64,000 bases of DNA from Saprospiraceae bacterium (GCA_016715245.1 JADKAS010000007.1:171564-235563); one strand, 5' to 3'. Numbered from the stretch's first letter, positions 19,329-30,039 are shown. Notes: generated from the letters alone by a model not told the origin. Made by a program: numbers and translations.

Positions 19329-20063
19329 TTACCACTGATCATTAAGTACACGAAAATAGGTTAACACGTCTTCTATTTTCGGCTCATCTTTTAATCCAAT
19401 CGACGGATTTTTTTTCAGCAGATTTTTCAAATCTTTTTCGGTAAAAAAATATATAAGGCAACTTCCATTTCTTGACCAGGAAAAGTTCCGGAAACTCTCT
19501 TCCATAGTATCACAAAAGAGAATAAGCCCTTCTTTTTCTTTATCATCCAGCCATAATTTATTTTTCACATTTTTTACGTCGGATAATAAGTATGCCAACA
19601 GGGCGCCTGTCACTCCACCAACTACACCAAGTGCATATTTCCTATTTTCATTATACTCTTTAAGTACTATTTCTTCCGGAAACCTTTCATCAAATTTCAA
19701 AGCGCAATAGTTGCCGGCAATATCAAACTTTATATACATCCCTACAAATGTAAGTTCTTCCATATAGCCCATATTAAGGTACGTATCCCCATTGTATTCC
19801 ATAGCCCAGATTAAGCCGGCATCATTTACTCTTTTTCCGGTAGATGTATCAACAACCTTGTCGGCATAAAAATAAAGGTCTCCTTTTTTTTCTGTAATAA
19901 CAAGGGCGTCAAAACCCATATTCTTTTTTTGCCTGAAATCCATAGACGTTTCGTATAAAACAACTTGTAAAGTGTCTTTTCTTTTTACTGACTTGTCGAC
20001 GCCGTAGATATCAGGCAACAAGAATAAAAAAAACAATAGGGTAGTGATAGGTGTCAATTTCAT
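19329..20063 (-). CDS. Exported protein of unknown function
   Basis: A 244-residue protein that I do not recognise. It has a signal peptide (MKLTPITTLLFFLFLLPDIYG). The body is a mixed beta region with paired DALVITEKKGDLYFYADK and GDTYLNMGYMEELTFVGMYIKFD, a glycine-rich possible membrane helix ALGVVGGVTGALLAYLL around residues 143-160, and a charged helical C-terminus. It starts 24 bases after the cytochrome peroxidase-like gene and is probably the last gene of the MbnP/MbnH-like operon. A role linked to that pair is only contextual. Confidence 0.7.
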   Translation of the reverse strand: MKLTPITTLLFFLFLLPDIYGVDKSVKRKDTLQVVLYETSMDFRQKKNMGFDALVITEKKGDLYFYADKVVDTSTGKRVNDAGLIWAMEYNGDTYLNMGYMEELTFVGMYIKFDIAGNYCALKFDERFPEEIVLKEYNENRKYALGVVGGVTGALLAYLLSDVKNVKNKLWLDDKEKEGLILFCDTMEESFRNFSWSRNGSCLIYFFTEKDLKNLLKKNPSIGLKDEPKIEDVLTYFRVLNDQW

Positions 20064-20087
20064 TTTTCACTATTAAGCAATAATTTT

Positions 20088-21104
20088 TTATTCCTTCAAA
20101 TACCCATTGGACAACAAGGTATAATCATCCAGCGTATGTAAGAAGGTAACCAGTGCTTTTTTTTCCTTATCAGTCAAACCAAGTGGTCTGATTAAATTAC
20201 TTTTATTTACATGGCTTTTACCACCGCTGTTGTAATGTTCGATAACATCCTGTAAAGTGGCTATGGAACCATCATGCATATAGGGTGAAGTGAATCCCAC
20301 ATTCCTCAGGCCAGGAGTTTTGAAGACAGCAAGGTCTGACTCCTTTTGTGTAAGTCTGTATCTTCCCGGATGGGCATAGACTTCATAAAGGCCATTGTTT
20401 TTAAATTCATAATTGGTAAAATTATACCCCTGATGACAGGAACTACAGTTTGTTTTTTCACTAAAAAAAAGTTCTTTGCCCAGGAATTCTTCTGCAGACA
20501 AAGTCGCGGCGCCTTTCAGATATTTATCGTATTTGCTATCCCCGCTGATAATACTCCGCTCAAAAGTGCTGATACTTCTGGTTATAACAAACGGATCCAA
20601 AGGTCTGCCATACGCCTTTAATGACATTTCCTGATACCTTGTGTCATTTTTTAATCTTTCGACGCTCTCCACGATATTAAATCCAAATTCATTGTGTTCG
20701 GAAACCGGAACAAGTACCTGCATCTCCAGCGTAGGTACACCTCCTTCACGGGTATAATAAGGGTGGTAGGCTACATTGGCTAAGGAAGGGGAATTGGTGA
20801 CACCCTGACGACCAAAAACACCGGATGTCATACTGGTATTGTCGGCAAAAGCATAAGAAGGTTTGTGACAGCTGGCACAACTTATAGTCGAGTCGACAGA
20901 TAACCTCTTGTCGTAAAATAATTTTTTCCCCAATGACCATCGGTCAGGGCTGAAATTATTTTGTTCGGGGAAGGTGATTTCAGGAAAATGTGCAGGTACA
21001 ATTATATTTTGAAGTGTTTCTGATGGTGAAACAGGAGGATTGTCTTCGTCCGCACAGGATACCCAAACCATCATCAAAATAAAAAATAAAAATTTGTACC
21101 GCAT
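20088..21104 (-). CDS. Di-haem cytochrome c peroxidase/MauG-family protein (MbnH-like)
   Basis: A 338-residue protein with two haem-binding CxxCH motifs, CASCH in the N-terminal half and CSSCH in the C-terminal half, as in CcpA, MauG and MbnH. The start MRYKFLFFILMMVWVSCADE is a lipoprotein signal with the acylated cysteine at residue 17. Conserved stretches include YDKRLSVDSTISCASCHKP, ADNTSMTSGVFGRQGVTNSP, LANVAYHPYYTREG and LRNVGFTSPYMHDGSIATL. Its start lies six bases after the stop of an MbnP-family gene. In methanotrophs the MbnH partner oxidises a tryptophan of MbnP to kynurenine to make a copper site. That context makes MbnH-like the best guess; a general peroxidase is the alternative. 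Confidence 0.85.
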   Translation of the reverse strand: MRYKFLFFILMMVWVSCADEDNPPVSPSETLQNIIVPAHFPEITFPEQNNFSPDRWSLGKKLFYDKRLSVDSTISCASCHKPSYAFADNTSMTSGVFGRQGVTNSPSLANVAYHPYYTREGGVPTLEMQVLVPVSEHNEFGFNIVESVERLKNDTRYQEMSLKAYGRPLDPFVITRSISTFERSIISGDSKYDKYLKGAATLSAEEFLGKELFFSEKTNCSSCHQGYNFTNYEFKNNGLYEVYAHPGRYRLTQKESDLAVFKTPGLRNVGFTSPYMHDGSIATLQDVIEHYNSGGKSHVNKSNLIRPLGLTDKEKKALVTFLHTLDDYTLLSNGYLKE

Positions 21105-21110
21105 TGGGTA

Positions 21111-22079
21111 TTATTGAATAATCAATTTTCCATATGAAACAGGTTGTCCTGATTGTATAAGTTCAATGCTATACCATCCAGCCCTGTTCAGGCTTATTTC
21201 ATTTATAAGGGATGGTTTTAGTTCCTCAAACACCACCTTGCCGGTAATGTCCCTGATTATATATCGGGCATTTATCGTTTGATCTTCCGTAAGGGCGATG
21301 GTACATTTTCCGTTACACACCGGATTGGGATACACTTTTAAAACATCAAACCCAACTTCCCGGATGGAAGAAGTATTTTGGGTTGCTTTAAAAACATTGT
21401 CATTAAAATTAATCATCAAATACACTGCTTCTTTGTTACTTCCGTGGATAAATAAATTTCTATCCATAAAAATACCTTTCAAAGCCTGTTCATAATTGGC
21501 ATCTATTTCGATTTCAATATTGCCATTCTGTTCTTTTCCTTTGGTGACTAATGTCGTCGGATGGTACAATTGATCACCCAAAGCATGGATTTCATAATCA
21601 TATTCCAAGGCAGATCCTGTTTTTCCTTCCATAGCGACAAATCGGTAGCCTGCAGCCCATCCCCAATGCATATCAGGAGATCTGGGTGCCAGCGGATGGT
21701 TGGCTGGCCATAATGTTGGGTCAGCATGATTATCGATAGAATCAACGCCAATAGAAAAAGTGATGGAATCAAGAACCGCAATATTAAAACTACCCAAAAG
21801 CTCCTTAACTTTTTCACCTTTTGTTACAAAAATGTATTTGTCAGGGACTTTGGTAGAGGCACCTCCAGCATGGTGAAGGATAATAGAGGATATAAAATAA
21901 TCCATTCTGGAAATACTGAATTTTGTACCGAGGTCATTGGTTCCGGTTTGACCCATGGAAAAAGATTCTCCTCCAAGATATTGGTTAATGGACAAATACA
22001 TTTTTTTTTGCCCAAATGAAAGGGAAGTAATCAATGAGAAAAAAAATAACAAAAATATTTTTTGAAGATATTGTGTCAT
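21111..22079 (-). CDS. MbnP-family protein with T9SS sorting tail
   Basis: A 322-residue exported protein. A signal peptide ends near SLSFGQ. The MbnP domain spans residues about 26-235: FSISRMDYFISSIILH, then PDKYIFVTKG, then SPDMHWGWAAGYRFVAMEG with the tryptophans of HWGW at 138-141, then HALGDQLYHPTTLVTKG. Residues about 250-322 form a T9SS type A sorting tail starting VYPNPVCNGKC and ending SYGKLIIQ. It should be moved across the outer membrane by T9SS and anchored or released. Family members bind copper after tryptophan oxidation by an MbnH-type haem enzyme, encoded next here. Confidence 0.84.
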   Translation of the reverse strand: MTQYLQKIFLLFFFSLITSLSFGQKKMYLSINQYLGGESFSMGQTGTNDLGTKFSISRMDYFISSIILHHAGGASTKVPDKYIFVTKGEKVKELLGSFNIAVLDSITFSIGVDSIDNHADPTLWPANHPLAPRSPDMHWGWAAGYRFVAMEGKTGSALEYDYEIHALGDQLYHPTTLVTKGKEQNGNIEIEIDANYEQALKGIFMDRNLFIHGSNKEAVYLMINFNDNVFKATQNTSSIREVGFDVLKVYPNPVCNGKCTIALTEDQTINARYIIRDITGKVVFEELKPSLINEISLNRAGWYSIELIQSGQPVSYGKLIIQ

Positions 22080-22379
22080 GATTACTGATTTTTTATTTTC
22101 TGAAATTGATTATTAAAATTCCATTTATATGGATGATGTATAAAAATTTCTACAAATGTAGCAAAAACTTGATGTGTAAAAATAATTTAAGATTTTATTG
22201 AATCATTTTTTTTAAAAAAAATCCAGGATATTGTTGGTCCTTTTACTAAAATTTTCATCAAACCTTTACTATGTTTCAACAAGATTTTTACGGAAAAAGT
22301 TACCGCCATGAATCTAAAAATTGTAAGAATATTTTTTATAGTGTTACTACCTAACCATTCCAAATATTTATTTAACTGG

Positions 22380-25300
22380 TTATTTTTTAGTTTTTAGTAT
22401 AATGGTTTTTAAAGATTTATCATCAATCATTTTGTTTAATGTCGCAATCATTTCATTTCTTACAGCGTACCAGTTTTTTACATAAGTATCCAACGCCTGC
22501 ACCAATTCATCCCTTACTTCAAGCATCGAGGCCGTAGGTGGAAAATCATTGACCTCCATATCAATAAGAGCATTGATATGTGCCAGTTTATTGGTAAGTC
22601 TGATCGGAAAATTCAGCGCATCCTGGCCACTTCGGTTTTTGGTCTGATACAGTTGATTTTCAATATCATTTGCCAAGGAATCTATGTTTTTTATAAAGAC
22701 TTCACTTCCGCATCATCCACTTTTTCATTGTACGATGTCAACTGTATTTTCATGTCTCTGATGTCGATAATGGCCTGATGGGCTTCATCAATTTTTTTGT
22801 TGATGGACTGAATAAAATCAAACTGATCTGAAATATCCTTTTCCGACCCTTCAGAAAGTGGATTTTTAATAACGTTGAAAGTTTGGGTTCCAATAAGAGA
22901 ACTGTTGAGTTTCAGGGAGACTTTATATTCGCCGGTTTTGGCGGCAGGTCCACGTAATGAACTCCACCATAGGATCATACCTTCAAATTTTTTAGCAGAA
23001 GGATATCTCAAATCCCATATGTGCATATTGCTTCCTTTTTTTGTTTTCAGTTTGTCACTATCCTTCTCAGCATGCGAACTGAAAGTCCTTATGGTATCAC
23101 CATGGTTGGTGAGATAAGTGAGGACTATCGTGTCCTTTTTTTCATCAAATTGTGGAAGAAAAAAATGCGTGGAGACACCTCCGGCATGATTGACCCCTGC
23201 CTGTTTAATTTCTTTGTTTTGAGTGCCGCCTACCCTGTATACATCTGCCGGTTTGTATAAAATAGTTGTAGATTTGTCAGCAGAGATTGACTGTCTGATA
23301 ATATGTAAATCATCGATCATCCATAAACTCCTTCCCTGGGTGGCGGCTATGAGATATTGGTTTTTAACCACCAGATCGGTAACGGGTACCAAAGGAAGGT
23401 TTTTTTGAAAACTTGTCCAGTTGGTCCCATCGTCATAGGATATATACATACCATATTCCGTTCCGGCATACAATAAACCTTTTACTTCCGTATCCTCACG
23501 CACCACTCTTGTAAAAATGTTCTTCTCCTATACCTTTTGTGATTTTATCCAGGTTTTACCGTAATCTTCCGTCTTAAACAGATAGGGAGTGTAATCACCT
23601 GTTTTGTACATAGTACCTGCAATGTAACAAACTGCCGGGTCAAATTTGCCCGGTTCAATACTATTGATCATCAGGTATTTGGGCATAAGTGGAGAAGTGA
23701 CTTCTGTCCAGGTTTTGCCTTCATCCGACGTAAGGTGAATTCTTCCGTCATCACTTCCCACCCATATCAAACCTTTTTTCAAAGGAGATTCGTCAGCGGC
23801 AAAAATAGTCGCATAATATTCAACACCTGTATTGTCTTTAGTGATAGGACCGCCGGATGGGCCTAATTTTTCTTTTTCATTCCTTGTTAAATCCGGACTG
23901 ACAAGTTTCCAGGTATGTCCTTCATCTTCGGTGACATGAAGATGGTTGGAGCAAACATACAGATTTTTGGGATTGTGTTTTGAAAAAAAGATGGGGAAGT
24001 TCCACTGAAAACGATACTTCATTCCCTCGGCGCCGTGTCCAATCGGATTGTCCGGCCAAACATTAATTCCACGGACAGAATTATTTTTGTGATTTTTCCT
24101 GGACAAAAATCCACCGTAACTTCCGCCATACACAATTTCGGAGTCCAAAGGGTCAACCGCAATATGAGCAGATTCTCCTCCGGCTGTTTCTTCCCAGTCT
24201 TCTTCAGTTATGGCATTGCCAAATGAACGATGAGAAATTCTAATGGTGGAATTATCTTGTTGGGCGGCATAAATTCTAAAGGGAAAATGGTTGTCGGTCG
24301 TTATTCTGTAAAATTGGGCTGTAGGCTGGTTGTGGTAGGTGGACCAGGTCTCTCCTCCGTCCGTTGTTACCTGAGCGCCTCCATCATCACCGATAATCAT
24401 AGTTGTCGGATGATCAGGATTGATCCATAAATCATGGTGATCGCCATGTGGAGTTTCAAAATCTTTGAAGGTAACACCTGCATCAACAGATTTATGGTAA
24501 TCTACGTTAAGAACGTACACGATATTATCATCTTTTGTATCTGTATAAATTCTGGTGTAATACCATGCTCTCTGCCTGAGAGAACGATGATCATTTTGTT
24601 TTTTCCAGGTTTTACCGCCATCGTTTGACCTGAACAAACCACCTTTTTCATTTTCTATCAACGCATACAATATCTGATTATCGTTGTAGGCAACGGCTAT
24701 GCCTGAAATACCCCAAATTCCGTCCGGAAGTCCGGAGGCTTCAGAAATGTTTTTCCATGTTTCACCACTATCTGTACTTTCCCATAAAGAAGAACCATCA
24801 CCACCGCTGGATAAACTGTAAGGAGTCCGCCTTACATTCCAGGTGGTGGCGTAGATAATACGCGGATTAGTAGGGTCAATGCACAGATCAACTGCTCCGG
24901 AAGAAGGATTTACATACAGGACTTTTTTCCAGGTATTTCCTCCATCAATACTTTTATATATGCCCCGGTCCTGACTGTCCTTAAAAAGGTCGCCCATGAC
25001 AGCTGTGTACACGATATCCGGATTGGTCGGATGCACCCTGATTCTGCCTATATGCCGTGATTTTTCCAAACCTTTTGACGTCCAGGTCATGCCGGCATCT
25101 TCACTTTTCCAAACACCCATGCCGGAAGATACATTTCCCCGAACCGTTTTTTCTCCCCCTCCGACATAAATAACATTCGGATCTTGGGGGCAAACGGTGA
25201 TACTGCCTATAGAACCTCCAAAAAATCCGTCAGAAATATTGTTCCAGGACCTGCCACCGTTGATGGTTTTCCAGACTCCACTCCGGTTGCGCCAAAATAG

Positions 25301-25485
25301 AAAATATTATTGCGTCCCGGCACACCTGCCACGGCACAGGAACGGCCTCCGCGAAAAGGACCGATACATCTCCATTCGACAGATTCTGTCAAAGGGGGTC
25401 AGAAATTTCACCAGATTTTTTGGGCATATGAAAATGCTGATGTAATCAAGTAAACAATAAATAGGAGAACACAACGGAAATACAT
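22380..25485 (-). pseudogene. Secreted sortilin/VPS10-type BNR-repeat protein, frame-broken
   Basis: About 1035 codons of one secreted propeller protein in several frames. The start at 25485 gives a signal peptide (MYFRCVLLFIVYLITSAFSY). The first blade reads VEWRCIGPFRGGRS; repeats of the form SxDGGxTWxxV follow (GIYKSIDGGNTWKKV, GGLFRSNDGGKTWKK, HLTSDEGKTWTEV). A helical C-terminal tail starts near QFDFIQSINKKIDEAHQ. Breaks: near 25387-25410 (A and C runs), about 25285 (one G lost in a GGxGG context), about 23515-23545 (two compensating indels in A and T runs that create an in-frame TAG) and about 22699 (T run). Homology crosses every break. The clustering of five or more makes either a dying gene or poor consensus plausible. 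Substrate or ligand is unknown. Confidence 0.75.
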
Positions 25486-25903
25486 TTTATTTATTTTTGT
25501 GGTCAAATGTAAGAACTTTTATGAATTATATATTGGTCTTAATTTTGGAGAGTATTACAGTAAATAATATTACTAATAATATGTGGTAGTCGTTATTTAA
25601 GCTGACTTTTTGATGTATTATTGGTTTTTATTTTTTTGGTAAACCAAGAGATTAAAACGTAAAAGATAGGTTTTTTGATAATACTTTTATAATCTGGTAA
25701 ATCAAATTTTTGAGATGAAGGAGTTTCCGTTTAGAAAAAAATATATTAAAATGTTTGCCATATTTATTTGTAAAATTTAAATTTAATTCAGAAACCACGG
25801 AGGTTTTCCCTATTAAACGGCAAGTCATATTGTTTTCAGAAGGTTACTTTGAATTTTTTTTTACCTTTGTAAACTTTTTAAATTTAGTTAAAAAACCATC
25901 AGC

Positions 25904-27028
25904 TTGGCTTCAATTTTCAAAGTACTAATTTTATGGTTGTTGATTTGTAACTTTTTCATTTTGAATGCTCAAGTTACTAATTCAGGCATAATGGATACCC
26001 TGAGCGGAGTGAAAATTGATAACTTGAGTATCGGAGGTTATATTGATGCTTATATTGGATATTCTAGTGCTTCACAGAATAGTAATGTACCGTACTTCGT
26101 TTCATCAAATAAGTCCAATACATTTAATATCAATCTTGCATTTATAGATATTAGATACTCAGATCCCGATTTCAGGGCAAGATTTGCACCTGGTGTCGGT
26201 ACTTATATGAATGCCAATTATCAGGCAGAACCAAATACTCTCCAAAATATTGTAGAAGCTTCTGCAGGTTTCAGATTGTTTAAAAACAAGGAAATCTGGA
26301 TAGATGCAGGTGTGATAGGATCTCCTTACACTAATGAAAGTGCCATTAGTAAAGACCACTTGATGTACACAAGGAGTCTGGCACCTGAATACGTACCCTA
26401 TTACTTATCAGGTATAAAATTTTCCATTCCTATCAACAAAAAGATCAACTTATACGCCTATCTTATCAATGGATGGCAACAAATTCAGGATGTAAATAAA
26501 GGAAAAGCAATCGGTACCCAAGTTGAGTATCGACCTACCAATTTGAACTTAATCAATTGGAACGTGTACATAGGAGATGAGCGCTCTCAAGTATCACCGC
26601 AAAACAGGATGAGATATTTCACAGATGTATATTGGATATACAATCCTGACGGCAAATTTTCGATTACATCTTGTGCTTACGTGGGAAATCAAAAACAGAC
26701 TTTTACCTCAACCATCATGGATAACTATTGGTGGCAGGCAAACTTTATATGCAGATATAAACTAAGTCTTGATTGGTCGATTACCGGCCGTATCGAATAT
26801 TTTAGTGATCCCAATAATATTCAGATTGCTTCTCTATCACCAAATGTGGAAAAGGGTACTTCTCTTTATAGTGGAGGTATATGTGTCAACTATAAAGTCA
26901 GGGAAAAGGCAATTTTGAGATTTGAAGGCAGGTATTTTAATTCTAAAAAAGAAATATTTATTTCTGATGAGGGTACTCCATCTCAACACATGTTGTGGAT
27001 AATTTCAAACATGACAGTTTGGTTTTAA
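25904..27028 (+). CDS. Outer-membrane beta-barrel porin-like protein
   Basis: A 374-residue exported barrel protein with a signal peptide ending LICNFFILNAQ. The mature part starts with SIGGYIDAYIGYSSASQN and has alternating aromatic strands with short turns and a C-terminal strand ending in MTVWF, the terminal phenylalanine expected for barrel insertion. It resembles the BBP2 family of Bacteroidota porins. TTG is the start; an in-frame ATG lies too far inside. A -7-like TACCTTTG at 25862-25869 precedes it; the rest of the 25486-25861 spacer shows nothing. The DedA gene follows by 34 bases, possibly co-transcribed. Confidence 0.72.
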   Translation: MASIFKVLILWLLICNFFILNAQVTNSGIMDTLSGVKIDNLSIGGYIDAYIGYSSASQNSNVPYFVSSNKSNTFNINLAFIDIRYSDPDFRARFAPGVGTYMNANYQAEPNTLQNIVEASAGFRLFKNKEIWIDAGVIGSPYTNESAISKDHLMYTRSLAPEYVPYYLSGIKFSIPINKKINLYAYLINGWQQIQDVNKGKAIGTQVEYRPTNLNLINWNVYIGDERSQVSPQNRMRYFTDVYWIYNPDGKFSITSCAYVGNQKQTFTSTIMDNYWWQANFICRYKLSLDWSITGRIEYFSDPNNIQIASLSPNVEKGTSLYSGGICVNYKVREKAILRFEGRYFNSKKEIFISDEGTPSQHMLWIISNMTVWF

Positions 27029-27062
27029 TTATTTAATAAATTGATTCAAAAAATTAATAAAT

Positions 27063-27749
27063 ATGTATGTTATTGACATTATCAAAACACTTATGGATTT
27101 TATCATGCACATTGATGAACATTTGTTTGTGTTAATCAAAAATTACGGGACGATGGTTTACGTCATACTGTTTATCATCATCTTTGTTGAAACCGGGTTG
27201 GTAGTAATGCCATTTTTACCTGGTGATTCGCTTTTGTTTGCAGCAGGTGCATTTTGTGCAGGTGTAGTCAATGAAGCAGGAGAATCCGCTGAATTAAGTT
27301 TGGTGTTAATTGTTGGAAGTTTATTGATTGCAGCGATCCTTGGTGATACTGTAAATTATTGGATTGGCAATAATATTGGCCTTAAGATATTGCGTTGGGA
27401 ATTCAAAGGGTATAAACTCGTTAATGAACAACATTTAGAGCAAACACAGGCATTTTATTCAAAACATGGGCCAAGGACAATCATCATTGCCAGATTTGTG
27501 CCAATAGTGAGAACATTTGCTCCTTTTGTAGCAGGTATTGGAAATATGGAATACGGTCAATTCATTAGGTTTAACATCATAGGTGCCGCACTGTGGGTGA
27601 TCGGTCTGACTCTTCTTGGTTATTTCTTTGGTAATATGCCTATTATAAAAGAAAATTTTGAAATTGTTATATTTGGTATCATTTTTATCTCACTTTTACC
27701 TATTGTATTTGAATGGGTAAAACATAAGAAGGGTACAGAAAAAGGTTAA
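27063..27749 (+). CDS. DedA-family membrane protein (VTT domain)
   Basis: A 228-residue inner-membrane protein of the DedA/VTT superfamily, whose members move undecaprenyl phosphate or other lipids across the membrane. Signatures are FVETGLVVMPFLPGDSLLFA near residues 40-60, the re-entrant region with DTVNYWIGNNIG, and the second motif IIIARFVPIVRTFAPFVAG. The length matches the family. It lies shortly after the porin-like gene. Confidence 0.9.
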   Translation: MYVIDIIKTLMDFIMHIDEHLFVLIKNYGTMVYVILFIIIFVETGLVVMPFLPGDSLLFAAGAFCAGVVNEAGESAELSLVLIVGSLLIAAILGDTVNYWIGNNIGLKILRWEFKGYKLVNEQHLEQTQAFYSKHGPRTIIIARFVPIVRTFAPFVAGIGNMEYGQFIRFNIIGAALWVIGLTLLGYFFGNMPIIKENFEIVIFGIIFISLLPIVFEWVKHKKGTEKG

Positions 27750-27963
27750 AACTATACATTAACCTGCAGTAATAGAATAGTTGTAAGAATTGTTATGATT
27801 ATTTTATTTCTATTTTTTATGCTCGAAGTTAATGCATAAAAAGAATCCCCGTTCGGCGTAACTTGTGCCTAGCTTGCAGTGTCAGTATAGCTTTGCCATA
27901 TACACGGACATATGCGATAAGAAATCAGTAGAAAAGATAGATAAATCTGATATTTTTGTTTTA

Positions 27964-28040
27964 ATGAGTAAAGGATATCAGATACATAATCAAGCAAATA
28001 CGTATTTTTTGACTTTTCAGGCAGTTGATTGGGTCTGTTT
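27964..28040 (+). pseudogene. N-terminal scrap of a REP-associated tyrosine transposase
   Basis: From ATG at 27964 the plus strand reads MSKGYQIHNQANTYFLTF then QAVDWV, the characteristic start of Y1/RayT transposases in Bacteroidota. Homology stops after about 25 residues, and the catalytic HUH and tyrosine regions are missing. It is a dead fragment. The surrounding 27750-28362 stretch contains only this and the terminator at 28083-28112. Confidence 0.55.
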
Positions 28041-28082
28041 TTTTTCGATAGGAATCAATAAAAATATGATTACTTTTCTCAG

Positions 28083-28112
28083 AAAAACCCTGATGATTTC
28101 ATCAGGGTTTTT
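28083..28112. terminator. Strong bidirectional hairpin terminator
   Basis: AAAAACCCTGATGA pairs perfectly with TCATCAGGGTTTTT across a two-base loop, a 14-pair stem with T runs on both strands. It could end transcription from either side. It is the only clear signal between the DedA gene and cysE. Confidence 0.82.
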
Positions 28113-28362
28113 CATTTAATACAGTTTTTTCGTTATTGAAATATTTCTTAGTCCTTGATTTCTTAAGTTTTTACATATAATTACAACATATTGATTATTA
28201 TTTTCATTATAGATGCCGGGATAGGATTTCAAATATTTTTTGTCAAACAGATTCTGTATAGAAGTTCGGATTGAATATTTAAGTATTACCTTTATTAATG
28301 TCAGAAATCCTGGAATATAAAATATAGATTTCATTCATTTTAAAAACTCAATTACAATATTC

Positions 28363-29189
28363 GTGGATTCCTTTATTCAAAAATTGGTTGACAAACACAA
28401 GTGTACGCATGAGGCTCCCACCACTCCGGAAATCAGTATATGGTTAATGTCGGTAATGTCATTGTTATTTCCCGAAGTAACCGATAAAAGGCATACTTCT
28501 CCGGAGGATATAAAAAACGCTCTGATTCAAATCGAATCTGGTCTCAGGGATCTATTATACAGGACAGCTCATTGTATTCCGGAAAAATGTGAGACGGCTG
28601 CAGATTCATTTATTGCAGGTCTTTCAGCTATCTATGATGATTTATTACTCGATTTAGAGGCATTTATGCACTGTGATCCTGCGGCGCGTTCCACCTATGA
28701 AGTAGTGCGGTCTTATCCCGGATTTTTTGCTATTTTTACTTATCGTATAGCACATCAACTACAGAAAAGCGATGTTCCCCTTATTCCCAGAATTCTGGGA
28801 GAATATGCCCATTCTAAAACAGGTATTGATATTCACCCTTCAGCGACCATCGGAAAGTCTTTTTTATCGATCACGGGACAGGCGTTGTCATCGGGGAAAC
28901 CGCTGTGATAGGTAATCATGTGAAAATTTATCAGGGAGTAACCTTAGGAGCACTAAGCGTCGATAAAACTATGTCAGGGGTAAAACGTCACCCTACGGTT
29001 GGCGACCATACCATCATTTATTCAGGGGCAACTATACTGGGAGGAAATACGGTAATCGGTAAGGATTGTATTATCGGTGGAAATGTATGGTTGACCACTT
29101 CTGTACCTGATGGTACCAAAGTTTATCATAGTGCGGATAATAAATTTGTTAAAAAACTGAATAAAACCCAAAATGAAGAGAATCTTTGA
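28363..29189 (+). CDS. cysE: Serine O-acetyltransferase (one frame break)
   Basis: Two overlapping readings join into one left-handed beta-helix acetyltransferase of about 275 residues. The first part has the N-terminal helical domain and ends the reliable reading at IDIHPSATIGKSF. The second frame continues GNHVKIYQGVTLGALSV and GGNTVIGKDCIIGGNVWL. Inserting one T in the six-T run near 28858-28865 restores the canonical motif FIDHGTGVVIGETAVIGN, so a single lost base explains the break. The enzyme acetylates serine for cysteine synthesis and normally complexes with the cysteine synthase encoded next. The start is a GTG. Confidence 0.85.
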
Positions 29190-30039
29190 TGTAGTAGGAA
29201 ATACTCCTCTGGTAGTTTTATCTCACCTGAACCCAAATCCTGATGTAAAAATATTTGCCAAATTGGAGGGCCAGAATCCCGGCGGAAGTGTAAAGGACAG
29301 AGCTGCTTTGAATATGATTCGTTCAGCTTTGGAGAGAGGAGATATTACTCCGGGCACCACTCTTGTAGAAGCTACAAGCGGAAATACAGGAATTGCATTA
29401 GCCATGATAGCCGGAACCTATAAAATACCTATAGAACTCGTAATGCCGTCCAATTCGACCATAGAGAGGATTAAAACCATGGAAGCTTTTGCACAAGTCA
29501 CGTTATTGGATACCATAGAAATGTGTAGGGATTACGCTGTTGAAAAATCACAAATGAACGATTATCATATGCTTGACCAATTTTCCAATCCTGACAATTT
29601 TCTCGCACATTATAAGACAACGGGACCGGAAATCTGGGAAGATACTTTTGGCAATATAACACATTTTGTCAGCAGTATGGGGACGACTGGCACTATTATG
29701 GGAACCTCCAAGTTTCTGAAAGAAAAAAACGCCGGAATTCAGATTATTGGTTGTCAGCCGACTGATGGTTCGTCAATTCCGGGAATCCGACGTTGGGAGC
29801 CTGAATACATTCCTGCCATTTTCGACGTAAGCAGGGTAGACAGAATTATGGATGTTTCGCAAGAACAGGCAGTAGCAATGACGAGGGCTTTAGCTCGTGA
29901 TGAAGGTATTTTTTGTGGTATGAGTTCAGGAGGAGCAGCACACTGTGCCGTGCAATTAGCCTTGACATTAGAAAAAGGAACCATTGTATTTATTTGTTGT
30001 GACAGAGGAGACCGGTATTTGAGCAGCGACTTGTTTTGA
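29173..30039 (+). CDS. cysM: Cysteine synthase (O-acetylserine sulfhydrylase B type)
   Basis: A 288-residue PLP enzyme making cysteine from O-acetylserine and sulfide or thiosulfate. The PLP lysine is Lys41 in GGSVKDRAALNMI; the substrate loop is EATSGNTGIA; the phosphate-binding segment is SSMGTTGTIMG. The length and the phrase RRWEPEYIP fit CysM rather than CysK. It overlaps the end of cysE by 17 bases, so the two are translationally coupled and probably form the cysteine synthase complex. Confidence 0.92.
   Translation: MKRIFDVVGNTPLVVLSHLNPNPDVKIFAKLEGQNPGGSVKDRAALNMIRSALERGDITPGTTLVEATSGNTGIALAMIAGTYKIPIELVMPSNSTIERIKTMEAFAQVTLLDTIEMCRDYAVEKSQMNDYHMLDQFSNPDNFLAHYKTTGPEIWEDTFGNITHFVSSMGTTGTIMGTSKFLKEKNAGIQIIGCQPTDGSSIPGIRRWEPEYIPAIFDVSRVDRIMDVSQEQAVAMTRALARDEGIFCGMSSGGAAHCAVQLALTLEKGTIVFICCDRGDRYLSSDLF

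Noticed and set aside
28116..28334. 72-residue minus-strand open frame after the bidirectional terminator
   Set aside because: No recognisable domain, AT-driven composition and no start signal.
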